A stretch of DNA of 64,000 nucleotides, taken from NCBI GenBank assembly GCA_026260175.1, contig JAKCWW010000001.1, positions 89,792-153,791 of the forward strand. The letters run 5' to 3'. Of this stretch, positions 54,546-64,000 are shown piece by piece (positions within the stretch are counted from its first letter, which is position 1; each line of letters starts with the position of its first letter). This DNA is from Reticulitermes lucifugus. Its lineage: Eukaryota; Arthropoda; Insecta; Blattodea; Rhinotermitidae. The notes under the pieces were generated by a model. It did not search any database, was not told the DNA's origin, and saw only the letters and a program-made list of their open reading frames with translations. Position numbers and translations under genes: made by a program.

Positions 54546-56929
54546 TTGACCTGAAGTTATTACGATCATACTGAAATATTTAGTGAGCGTAAGCTAGTGA
54601 AAGTATTTTGCTATATGTAATTGTGTATGATTAAAACGTATGCTAGTAAAAAATTAGACAAATACAACAGTACGCATATGTATGTGTATACATGAATATC
54701 ACAGTAATTTCTCGGTTTAATTTTCTGCACACACGTTCAGGTTTCGGAATGGAATCCCTCTCATGTTAGGATGCTTGTTCTCATCTGCTTTAATTGTCTT
54801 GTGTTGTTTCGTGATCGTAAAGCCTCGCACATTGACACCCCATCTGTGTAGGTTTATTGCTTGTCTGTGAATGAATCCTGAATCATAAAAGGCCATATGG
54901 TCGAATGAGAGGTATATAAAACGATAGACACAAGTCCTTTCTTAGTGGGTTTCTTCTTTTATTATTGAACTTTCTCCTTTTAAATCTTTCTTTCTTTTCT
55001 TTATTTTTCGATCCTCTTCTATTCTTTCTGCTTTTCTAGCATTGTAGCTTATTCTTCAAATTATCGCACCCAACTAAATATAACAAGTCTTTAACATACA
55101 GTAAAATAACGGGACCAACCGGAATGTAGTTGGAATGAGAAGAAAGTAGGCTCAAAAACAAGAACAATTACATTTTGCCATGTAACACTGACTAAGTTGG
55201 TAGACTGGTGCCATAGTTTTGAAGGAACCTTGCAGCCTCTATCTTTAGAGGGTAAGGGTGAGGCGAGCGATCAAAATTATATGTCAAGTCAAAGTCATAA
55301 TCAGAGTAAAATCGCGTTGTTACTGAGGGTCACTCAGCCATTCCTTCTTGGTGCCGAGCCCTTTTGGAACCCAGGGTGAGATGCTAGCCTGATTTTGATG
55401 GATGGTGTCTTAGTCTTTTGAAGGGCCCTGTCTGTCCTTTATCAACAGTACATATTTACTGTTTCATGTGTATACATATTGTTTAAAAACACATGAACAA
55501 TAGGCTTATGTAACAGAATGTAACTTGTGCGTGGCCTCAGTTGATCTGGAACTTGCATAGCAGATGGTATTTATCCTACATAGCTATCGGGCTGTATTCA
55601 AGAGGGACTGGCGAAACAGGACCGGCAATCTGGGCGAGCCAATGCGTATCATTGGTTCTCAAACGAACTGTTTTGCGAGGTCACATTTCACAGGGAGCAA
55701 ATGAAGAAGCGCACGAAGGAAAGCGCGTAACTGACAAAAAGGCGAATAAAATATAACGGGAAGCAAGAAGAGAAATAAGGAAATCCATGTAAGAGCACCT
55801 AAAAGAATTACACATTATAGTCCTGCAAGAAGAAGGAGTCTAGCGAAAATAAAGTGGGAACAATGTTATAGGTAATTGAGCCCTTCATGATATTTTTATT
55901 TACTGGTGTCTATAATTTGGGGTCTTTAATTTTTTCATTTGCGTGTTTAGGACTCGGTGCCGAGGCCCAGCTTCTGAACTGTTCAGGAGGGATTTATGTT
56001 TTGAAAGTTTCATTAACCCATCAATGCCGGTCTTGGTGCACTGTGCGGAATCTTCACTAGATGCCATCCTCCGTGCACCGCACCGTCGTGAATGCATTTC
56101 AAGGTACCATAAATTTAAAAGTCCTCCGTCCTTGGCAATAGTTGGAATTTGAACCTAATCGTCACTGAAGGGTCAAATGTGAAGATGTACAAATGATATC
56201 GTACAACTAACATGGAAATATTTAAGCTAATATGCGTATACTAATTTGGATATTAACTCTAAATCTGGAAACAGCAATCCATCTGGCTCACTTAGGTTGA
56301 AATTGCGCAGTTTAAGATATCCTGCTATTCTATTTTAAAACCTGAACACTAAACGTAAAATGGAACTGAGTCAAATATTACATCGGAAACTTAGCAGTCC
56401 CTTTTAGGAACAGAAGAACAGCTGACTGAGTAACTGACTACAGCTGAATTATTTAGCATCTTGATGCGGCGGTTGCAGTGCCATGTTCTTTTCGGTGTTT
56501 AACAAAAACGCGCAAACACACAAGGGATGGAACGATCACAAGCCTGAGGGAGACTGGGCTGAACAGATCCCCCTTCATGGACTGCGTATCTTCATCGTAT
56601 ATCAACATTTCATTTAACATCAAAATCGATGATTCTGAGACTGTTTATATTAACATTGACCTTAAAATCATTCGCTCTTGAATGGTTGGTGGTGGTTTCC
56701 TCAAAAGGTGTTATGTTTTTACTTCGTAAATAGCGCCTAATAATCCCACAGATACATAAATAGAATGCTGGATTTGAGGTTTTTCCAGGCTTGAAATTGG
56801 AAATAAATTAAATCATATTTTCGGATATTATTTTCTTCTGTCTTGTCTGCCAATATCTACCATTTATTTACGTAGCCTGAACTCGTGCCTGTAATATTAA
56901 TGACTAGCACAAACCTCTTTGCCGATACA
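54546..56929. other. No gene recognised
   Basis: AT-rich with a pyrimidine tract at 54955-55040. Slightly GC-richer patches near 55200-55400, 55580-55720 and 55950-56100 have frames of 60-71 codons without recognisable domains. 'attggttctcaaac' near 55650 hints at a hAT end with no partner. Confidence 0.4.
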
Positions 56930-57172
56930 CGCGGTGGCGCATTTGGTGTCATTGGAGTTTTTCATTGACATAATCCTTCCGGCCGCACTATGGCCCTGGG
57001 GTCGACTCTGCCTCTAACATAAATGAATACCAGGAATATTTCCTGGGTGGTAAAGGCGGCCTGTGCTTTTCATGTGCCGATTGTCTTGAAATCTGGGAGC
57101 CTCAACTTCCTGGAACCTTCAGGGCCTGTCCAGGCCTCTATAGGGATTGCTTTACCTTTACCTTTACCTTTA
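56930..57172 (+). mobile_element. SINE-3 copy with deleted head
   Basis: It begins 'acacgcggtggcgcatttgg', then jumps to 'tgtcattggagtttttcatt' of the body, losing the B-box region. It continues with 'ctatggccctggggtcgac' and 'aaaggcggcc' and ends in a clean (TTTACC)n tail at 57148-57172. Confidence 0.85.
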
Positions 57173-58055
57173 CAAACCTCTTTGCAATGTGAACGGAAAA
57201 TTGTTGCTTTTATCGACATCATTATTTACTTTAGAGTATTAAATATTTCGATAATATTACGTCAACGCATCTTTTGTCTATGAATATAAATTCTTTAAAA
57301 ATAACTAACCTTATTAGCTTGAGAAGTTCTGCAAAGACAGTTACAATTTCACTAACGTAAGTTATTAAACTGTATGGAATAGCAATACGTATTTGGCGGT
57401 GATGTTATTTACAGCTATAATTTGAAAATATTTCGGCAACTCTGGGCACTGCAATACTGATTCGATTATGCATACTTCTATCATTTTCTGCTGATGTCTG
57501 GTGCTCCTACTGCTAATTATTACCCATCGTTACAGGTAATGTAGGGCACGACAGAATAGCAACGTTAGACGTCAGGATCTCTAATTTCATTCAGTTCCTT
57601 CATACTCCTCTAATAGTGGATTGGAACCTCTGGTACTGATCCCAGAAGAAACATTTCAGCAACTTCAGCCTTCCTGCTACGGTTTTAAGTCAGTGGCCAA
57701 ATTTCTGATTTTGATGAAAAACGACGACTTGCTTTCTTAGATCCATAGTCTACAAGTTTATTTCAACATTCTTTTCACTAATGAAGGAAATTGTTTTTGA
57801 GTAAGCCCTGCGTACTTCCTATTGTTATTTTTAATTATATCCACGAAGGGCTGAAATATGTCGGTGGGAAAAAAAATAATATACAAAGTCAGTGTACTTA
57901 TTTGGTTCTTATTCATTTATTTGTCGATGTGTACGCCGTAAAGTGTAAAACGCTGTAAGACACTTTCTACTGTTTCCTTATGTTTGTTGTGTTGCTTAAG
58001 CTCTGGATTAATGTTAATTTTAACTTTATATATATCCTAGTTCATTAACTGCAAC
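57173..58055. other. No gene recognised
   Basis: AT-rich. 'cacgaagggctgaaatatg' at 57842 is a weak variant of the cross-family module. Confidence 0.4.
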
Positions 58056-58315
58056 TGTTTTTTTCATGACGCGACAGCCTCTAGTGGGCCAGGGCCTCAT
58101 TATCGAGGCTTCACGATCACACTCAGTTAGACACACCACTTTCAGTAGGACTCCTCTGGACGAGTGATCAGCTCGACGCAGAGACCTCAACCTGACAACA
58201 CATAACAATCACAACAGACATGCATGCATGCCTCCGGCAGGATTCCAACTCGCAATCCCAGCAATCGAGCGGCCGCAGACTCAAGCCGTAGACTTCTCGG
58301 CCACTGGGATCGGCA
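58056..58315 (-). mobile_element. SINE-1, complete copy
   Basis: On the minus strand the head starts 'gccgatcccagtggccgaga', the B box is degenerate (gagttggaatcct) and the body has 'gatcactcgtccagagg' and 'cctcgataatgaggccc'. It ends in an A run. It lies 55 bp from a SINE-4 in the same orientation. Confidence 0.85.
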
Positions 58316-58370
58316 ACTGTATCTGATACTCGAAACAAATACATTAATCGATTTGCTCTATTGCGTAACG

Positions 58371-58640
58371 GTAAAGGCCGTCCTGTACTGTACTGAGAGC
58401 AAGTAGAGGTATAGCTCTACCTATACTCAACCTCGGCACTAGAAGGGGGTTGGTGGTCAACGGCACACCCCTTCCTCTTTGTCCCTGGGAAAGACAGCCG
58501 GTGCCCCTTGTACAGGAGACTGGGTTGGCCTCGGGGCCAGTCTGGATGGGTCCGGAAAATCTCGCGCCCACCGGATTTCGAAACCGGACCGTCTAGCCCT
58601 TAGGAAGTCGCTATACCTACTACGCTATCCCGGTCGCCCT
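58371..58640 (-). mobile_element. SINE-4, complete copy
   Basis: On the minus strand it starts 'gggcgaccgggatagcgtag' (A-box region), has B box 'ggtttcgaaatcc', 'ggccccgaggccaacccag' and 'gttgaccaccaaccccc'. It ends with 'aaggcctttac'. This is the only copy here with its tRNA-like head. Confidence 0.85.
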
Positions 58641-58991
58641 CGATCATTTACTTATTTGTGTTATTTTTGTTGTGATATATTTTGTTTTTTGGAAAATTTT
58701 TTGCTTTGTTCCAGTTGTTGAAACTTTAAGATTTTTCTCTATTGATATTCAGTACACTAGATTACATTACAGTACGTTACATTTCTTAACTCTGAACGTG
58801 TTACGTAACAAATGACTCGTAAATCACCGTAGTCTTGTTGAGTGTTAGAATGGCTGAAGCCCTGTCTCTATTCCCCTGTGCTTCTTCGTTGTGAACTGAT
58901 TTTTAATTTTACCACTTGTATAATTTGAGCACAGTTATATTCCGTAATTTTGTAAACAGTATTATTTTATTGGATATTCCGGGGCTAACAG

Positions 58992-59145
58992 CAACACCGA
59001 AGTAATGAGATGGTTTGAACCGCAGTGTGCGGGGCTGGATCCCCTGAGATTCTACAAGATAGTCTTGCGGTCAGCTCATATACCTCCCAGCAGGCTGACA
59101 CAGATTCCCTTGCATGTGGAAACCATAGCAGAGAGCATCATTGTG
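58992..59145 (+). other. Candidate coding exon (unconfirmed)
   Basis: An open frame with balanced composition, unlike its AT-rich flanks, reads EVMRWFEPQCAGLDPLRF then YKIVLRSAHIPPSRLTQI and PLHVETIAESIIV. A possible acceptor (gctaacag, weak pyrimidine tract) precedes it. A GC-type donor (GTG|GCAAGT) follows. With that acceptor it would enter in phase 2, so it could not join directly to the phase 1 donor at 21072; at least one intervening exon would be needed. I do not recognise the family. It could equally be a remnant of a transposon frame. Confidence 0.3.
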
Positions 59146-59649
59146 GCAAGTTTTCTTAAGTTATTGCTTTGTTTATTATTCATCCCTCCTTTAAGATCAT
59201 TCTTCTGTTAGATGTGTTACCGAATTTCTTTACTATCTTGTGACTAAGTCCATGGTATAGGGCTTTCTTAGAAAGTTGTTACTTATTTAGCTGACAAACT
59301 CTCTGCTTTTATGCAATCCGACCTTCATTACAGTGTCCAAAAGTCCAGTATTACACTATATTCTCCGAAAACTTAATCCAGTTTTTTACACACCCAAAAC
59401 CCCTTTTTCTCGAATATCAATTTAAATTATTTCCGGTCAAGTCCCCAATATGTCAATGTCAATAAACAGTGCACCAAATAAATTATAATTTTGTGTGAAA
59501 TATATCCTTCGTTATGAAACATGCATTTTTCTCAGTTATTATACGAATATGACGCGTATAAAGACAGAATTTTCATAATATTTGGGAATAATTTAAAATT
59601 CTCTTATCACAAGAATTATACGACCTCTTAGCGGGAAGGACGATGGAAA
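59146..59649. other. No gene recognised
   Basis: AT-rich; nothing seen. Confidence 0.4.
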
Positions 59650-60136
59650 AGGTACTTTTAAGATTTTTAGCAAAACCTAATAGAACACCAGAGTTTTCAC
59701 AAAACACACTGTACCGAAAGAATCAAACTGCCGTGCAAAAGCAATAAGTATTACATATTCTGAGTGTGTGTCTGCAGCCTTAGTTATCCAGCATGCAATG
59801 CGCATGCGCCATATTATATTGTCATCTGTGGCCTGTATGGCTTTACCATATTTTTCCACATTATGTCATAAACGGCACGATTTCGGGAAAAAGTTATTGA
59901 ACATAAAGCGTGTTCTTTGATTTTCTCTACAATTTTGTCTGAAAATTTTCTCATTCTGAGAAGACTTCAGTGATATATTATCGTAAATATACATAGATCT
60001 TCATGTAAAATATCCGTTATTGTTGACAGGTTTTAATGAAACCTGATTTTTCTTGACAGATTTTCGAAAAATACACAAATATCAAAGTTTATGAAAATCC
60101 GTCCAGTGGGAGCCAAATTATTTCATGCGGACAGAA

Positions 60137-60168
<32 letters not shown>

Positions 60169-60250
60169 AGAGAGACAAACAGACAGACAGAGAGACAGAT
60201 ATTACGAAGCTAATAGTCTCTTTTTACAATTTTGCGAACGCGCCTATAAA
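59650..60250 (-). repeat. Dispersed repeat family R, copy 6
   Basis: Read on the minus strand it starts 'aggcgcgttcgcaaaattg', has a (CTGT)n run (the GACA run at 60125-60200), 'tttttcgaaaatctgtcaag', the palindromic TGCGCATGCGCC site at 59799-59810 and 'ctggataactaaggctgc'. It is truncated before the usual 'ggcaacaatgg' end. Confidence 0.75.
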
Positions 60251-60743
60251 GGTTATATTTATATGATGGCCAAGGAAACTCCTGTTGGAAGCCAAGACTT
60301 CATGGGTTATAGAGCTGGTGTTGATGAAATTTATATGATGTGGGAGACAGGGCGCGGTTACTTACGGTTTCACTTTTAACCGGTTTACCGTGAAAATATG
60401 TGGAATGATAAACTAAAATGTCTGGTAGTATGAAGAAGTGTCTTCGTTTTCAAAAGAATGAACAACAAAAATATGCTCACATTTGCCTTATTTCTCTTAT
60501 TTGAATTTGAAATACGTCCGACGTTTTATCGTTTTATCTTGTTTATGTCCACATTTTATCTTTTCACATCTCAAAGGAGTTGAAGAGGCAGAGCGCAGCC
60601 GGAAATTGTATCATCATTGCTCGTATTACATTAAGCCAGCACGTAGATTTGTAAGTCCATTTCCATTGTCTGCGACTGTAGCCTACTCGCAGCTATCCAT
60701 CTGCCTCTTTTTCATAACTGCCTTTTTCAAGAAACAGATAATC
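60251..60743. other. No gene recognised
   Basis: A 128-codon frame (60483-60869) crosses the left end of the next hAT element and has no domain pattern, so it is not called. Confidence 0.45.
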
Positions 60744-60751
60744 ATCTACAG

Positions 60752-61058
60752 TAGGGGTTCTCGAAGTCCTTCGCTGATCTACCAATTCATAAGAAATTTA
60801 GCAAATTCAATATATCAGCGATATTTTTTGTATTTAATTGAAGAAGCTCAAACTGGAAAAACTGGCTGACAGCGAGTGTGAGTTATATAATGTTGCCAGC
60901 AATGCTGCGTATTAGCAAAAACACGTGGCTTCTGTTTTATTTATTGTTTAACATTTTTATTCTTTTTATATTTCGGTTTTTTTTATTAAGTCCGCGTACC
61001 AGTAACAAATGGTTGGCATAACAGTAGTGGCAGGCATATTACAGTTTGAGAGACCACG
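60752..61058. mobile_element. Short non-autonomous hAT-type element with 8-bp TSD
   Basis: ATCTACAG occurs at 60744-60751 and 61059-61066. The ends are imperfect inverted repeats (left TAGGGGTTCTCGAAGTC; right reverse-complemented CGTGGTCTCTCAAACTG) of the hAT 'GGTTCTCAAAC' type. It is 307 bp and non-coding. Confidence 0.7.
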
Positions 61059-61066
61059 ATCTACAG

Positions 61067-61959
61067 ACCCTACCGTTTTCAAGTAAACTAATTTTTATGA
61101 AGCTTTCATTTAGGCTTACTTCTTAGTGTAGGCCTGTATAATTTCCATCATCATTTTGATGATCGAGCAGTTAATTAAAGCGGTAACCCTCGGTGTGCAG
61201 TTTTGGAGTATGGCATCTCACTGTTTTCGGTAAATTGCTGCAATTCTGCAGAAGCAATTTGTGTCACAGTTAAACACAGTTTTATGACCTGTATGCCACA
61301 CATTTTTATAAATTTTGGCAACGTTTTTCGGCCTTTGGTCTTCGCTATCACTTATAAAAAAGCACACAGAAATTTAATTTTAAAAATTTGGAATAAAGAA
61401 TATATATTTCCTGTTTCGCTTATTCTGTAAGGGCTTGAGATATCATTTCCTGTTACAGTGCGTGTATTGTTAATATGTCTGACACTACGCATGTGTTAAG
61501 TAAATTTCAGATTTCTGAATAAATCGACAGCGACCATTACTATTCAGAATGGAAAACAGGACACAAAAACAGACGTATAGTGGATTGATTTAAGAATGAC
61601 ACGTGCTCCCAGAAGGTCAACAGTGTTTTGCCCTGTTTCAGGACGTTTTAATTTAAAACCAATTGGTCAATAAGGAGTAATCAGTTCTATCTTAAATAAC
61701 ATGCAGTGCTACCAATTGCAATCCCTAAACACGAATACATTAACAAAAAGACCAAACCTATGTACAAAACACTGATGTGAAGGGGAATGAGATTTCATTA
61801 CCTTACAAGACACATGCAATTGTAAATATCGTACATATGTGTATTCCAAGTTTTAAAAACTGAATTACTCTATGTGATAATGTGATAAATTCCTCAGTTT
61901 TGGCAGGCACTATTTGGAGATGCAGTGGGACAGCATTACTGCAAAATCTTAACTGTTTT
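61067..61959. other. No gene recognised
   Basis: AT-rich, with no confident feature. Confidence 0.4.
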
Positions 61960-62290
61960 TACTAGGGTTGAGAATAACTAAGTACCTCCATGGAGCAAAG
62001 TCTTTATTGAGAAGGTAATATTTCCTCAGGTAGTCAAGGAATTCTTTGCATTTTATGAAACTCGAAATTTCTTTAGTGTGTTCGTACGACCTCACCACAT
62101 GTCCCTATCCGAAGCTAGGTCAATCCAGTCCCCGCCCGCATCTTAGTTTTTAAATGTCCATTTTAATATTATCCTCCAATCTACGTCTAAGTCTTTCAAG
62201 TGGCTTCTTTATCTCATTTTTATCCACGTCTCCGGGTTGAAAAAAAATATCCAAAAATATAATGCCTTTTAAACCAATTTTCAGACAGAT
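61960..62290 (-). repeat. LINE-A 3' end
   Basis: The + strand shows 'ctccatggagcaaagtc', 'tgagaaggtaatatttcc', 'aggtagtcaaggaattc', 'tgtccattttaatattatcc' and 'ccaatctacgtctaagtc'. This is the clearest non-coding LINE-A tail here. Confidence 0.75.
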
Positions 62291-63671
62291 TATCGTATTT
62301 AGTTCATCGTATAGAATGCAACATGGTCTGCAGTATTCATGATTCGGTTTGGCAGTCAGTTGGTTGTTATTTTATTTATTTATTTATTTACTTACCAATG
62401 AAGCTTGCAAGGTGTTGGTATGTAATTTTTGGTTATTCTTTTAGTTAATTGTTTAATTTATTAACTAAGGTGTCGGAGGTTTGGTATTTAATAACTTTGC
62501 CCGAAATTCACAGTCGAGTGAACGGTATTCCTGCTTTTATTTGGCATGTATCCATGTCAAATATCGGCAAGAAAACCGGCGATTGTGACTGATAATACAT
62601 TTTATTTTCTCATTACCTTTAAACATGTCGGAATTGTACCTCAAATATGCCTCGACTGCTTCATTCCCCTTTCTTTTCAATTCATTACTCGCTAATACGA
62701 GTATTTTACCATAAGACTGTACATAGACTGAGCTTCTGACTGCTTCGTTAAATAAACCTTAACAAATAAAATTAGTCTGTTCTCAAGGTAGTTATTTAGT
62801 TGTGTGTTTGTTCAGATTAGCTGGACACTAGTTAGATGATAAGGTGGTCAGGCGCTTCCCGTATGCGTCGTTGGTTCGGAGTATGGTCTCCTGTTCTCTG
62901 AGAGATATTGGATACGAATGTTTTTGAGAGACGTGTTTCCTTTGATTTTACTTTAGACCTGCAAGCAGACACGCGATGTTTCTCGAAAAAAATTGATCCC
63001 TCGATATGATTACACATTTTTATAAGCCAGCTTATTATAATATGTACCCACTCCACCGTAAACGCCTAAAATCTCACAGTATACATTTATTTATTTATTT
63101 ACTTATTTAATTGTTTCTAATTTACAATTTAACCACTTTGCTAGGTTGTCAGCAGGGTGGTCAATACATTACGTAGACGCCAATGCAATTGGTCTAGCGA
63201 AAGTTTCTCTTGTAATGCTACCGAACAATACAGCGCTCAAATTGTCGGTGTAAAGTTTTAACCTCATGCAATCGTGTAATCACATTGAGGCACGGCCGCT
63301 TTGTAACAGGTGTTGAATAATGGCGTTTGCTTTCACCTTACCTCCGCTTTGTGTGTGTCGGAAAGACAGGAACACGATGCTTCTCTAATTCAACCCTTTC
63401 ATTACTTCTCCGTAGAAATCTGACGTGAGGAGCAAACATGAATACAAATTAAATTTTGCCCCAATTTCAAATACCGATATTACAGATTTATAAACATACG
63501 AACCTACATTAGCGTAGAGGGATTACCTTATATTTCAATAAAATAATTATAATTTTATCAAAACCTGTGGGCCATGAACCCTGTCAGATTTTGGTTATAC
63601 CCAACGCCTCGGAGGGCTTTTCTGTCTCTATCATAAGATTGAAGTTTGGTCCCGTTAAAAGTAAAGACTGC
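62291..63671. other. No gene recognised; ATTT microsatellites
   Basis: (TTTA)n runs lie at about 62368-62396 and 63085-63112. The rest is AT-rich, with no gene. Confidence 0.45.
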
Positions 63672-63755
63672 GTAACCCTGAAGATGAAGGAACTATATCC
63701 TTTGAAACATGGGTAACTATTTACCAGTTGATACGGCGTAACATCTCAGAAGACT
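63672..63755. repeat. MITE family M, right half
   Basis: 'aaccctgaagatgaagg', 'tttgaaacatgggtaac', 'tatttaccagttgatacg' and 'gcgtaacatctcagaagac' match the right arm of family M. The left arm is absent. Confidence 0.7.
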
Positions 63756-64000
63756 TTGCTTTTTTCAATGAGCAGAACAAACTCTGGGTGTTGTCTTAGC
63801 CATTCTGCATCCACTATACGCTAATAACCATCAGTTATTACACACTACGGCTCTTTATGTTGAAAGAGTTTGACTGAAAATTGAGTGTCAGATGTTAACA
63901 TACCTGGTTCTTATTTATAAGATTCAGGATTTCATTTTCGGTACTGAGATCAGCTTAATTTTTTTTGTGGCTCCCCTCTGATCTTCCCTACCACGTGTGG
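63756..64000. other. No gene recognised
   Basis: AT-rich window end; nothing seen. Confidence 0.4.

Noticed and set aside
60125-60379. 84-codon frame rich in R, T, D and Q
   Set aside because: Produced by the GACA run inside an R-family copy.
60483-60869. 128-codon plus-strand frame
   Set aside because: It runs across the left border of a hAT insertion, so it cannot be an old conserved gene.
1-64000. LTR retroelements, virus-derived elements or toxin-type genes
   Set aside because: I searched by eye for paired long direct repeats, capsid, protease, integrase or envelope-like motifs and saw none that I could support.

Overview
The window looks like non-coding DNA from a large insect genome. 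My best inference is a cockroach (Blattodea, possibly Periplaneta-like). The reasons are the AT-rich background, many tRNA-headed SINEs, many 3'-truncated LINE reverse-transcriptase tails of types I recall as common in cockroach gene predictions, and numerous small inverted-repeat DNA elements. I could not check species, repeat-family names or copy numbers by search.

Only one host gene is well supported. A GC-rich island at about 20.46-21.08 kb on the + strand carries a GC box, an inverted CCAAT box, an NRF-1/erect-wing-type site, a 5' leader with two short upstream ORFs, and a first coding exon (20966-21071). That exon starts in a strong context, encodes a signal-peptide-like N terminus and ends at a GTAAGT donor. 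Everything downstream would be first intron or intergenic. No continuing exon could be proven; the best candidate is at 58992-59145.

The rest is layered transposon debris. From left to right: an internally deleted mariner (1.47-2.04 kb); a hAT element with an 8-bp target duplication (3.24-3.90 kb); a copy of a dispersed 'R' repeat interrupted by a hairpin MITE (7.0-7.7 kb); a SINE (9.1 kb); LINE, R and MITE fragments (10-13 kb); a short hAT element (15.1 kb), a SINE and a Tc1/mariner-like element with about 220-bp inverted ends (16.0-17.2 kb); a minisatellite split by an R copy (17.9-18.9 kb). After the gene start come a SINE (22.0 kb), a perfect 30-bp hairpin (23.3 kb), a 27/29-bp satellite with an 85-bp higher-order period (24.2-25.2 kb), a TACA-type microsatellite (29.9 kb), a near-perfect palindromic MITE (32.2 kb), LINE ends, a long-TIR element containing a SINE (37.5-38.1 kb), further SINEs and MITEs (38-43 kb), a probable hAT containing a mariner end (46.8-47.5 kb), a 440-bp TIR element (50.5 kb), a SINE holding a 50-N assembly gap (52.1 kb), a pair of SINEs (58.1-58.6 kb), another R copy (59.7-60.2 kb) and another hAT (60.75 kb).

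Recurring families are named here for convenience: LINE-A, -B and -C (tails), SINE-1 to SINE-4, the palindromic MITE family 'M', and the 'R' repeat. Long stretches between them are AT-rich with no recognisable content. I see no bacterial-type system, no CRISPR array, no rRNA, no functional tRNA and no LTR or virus-derived element.
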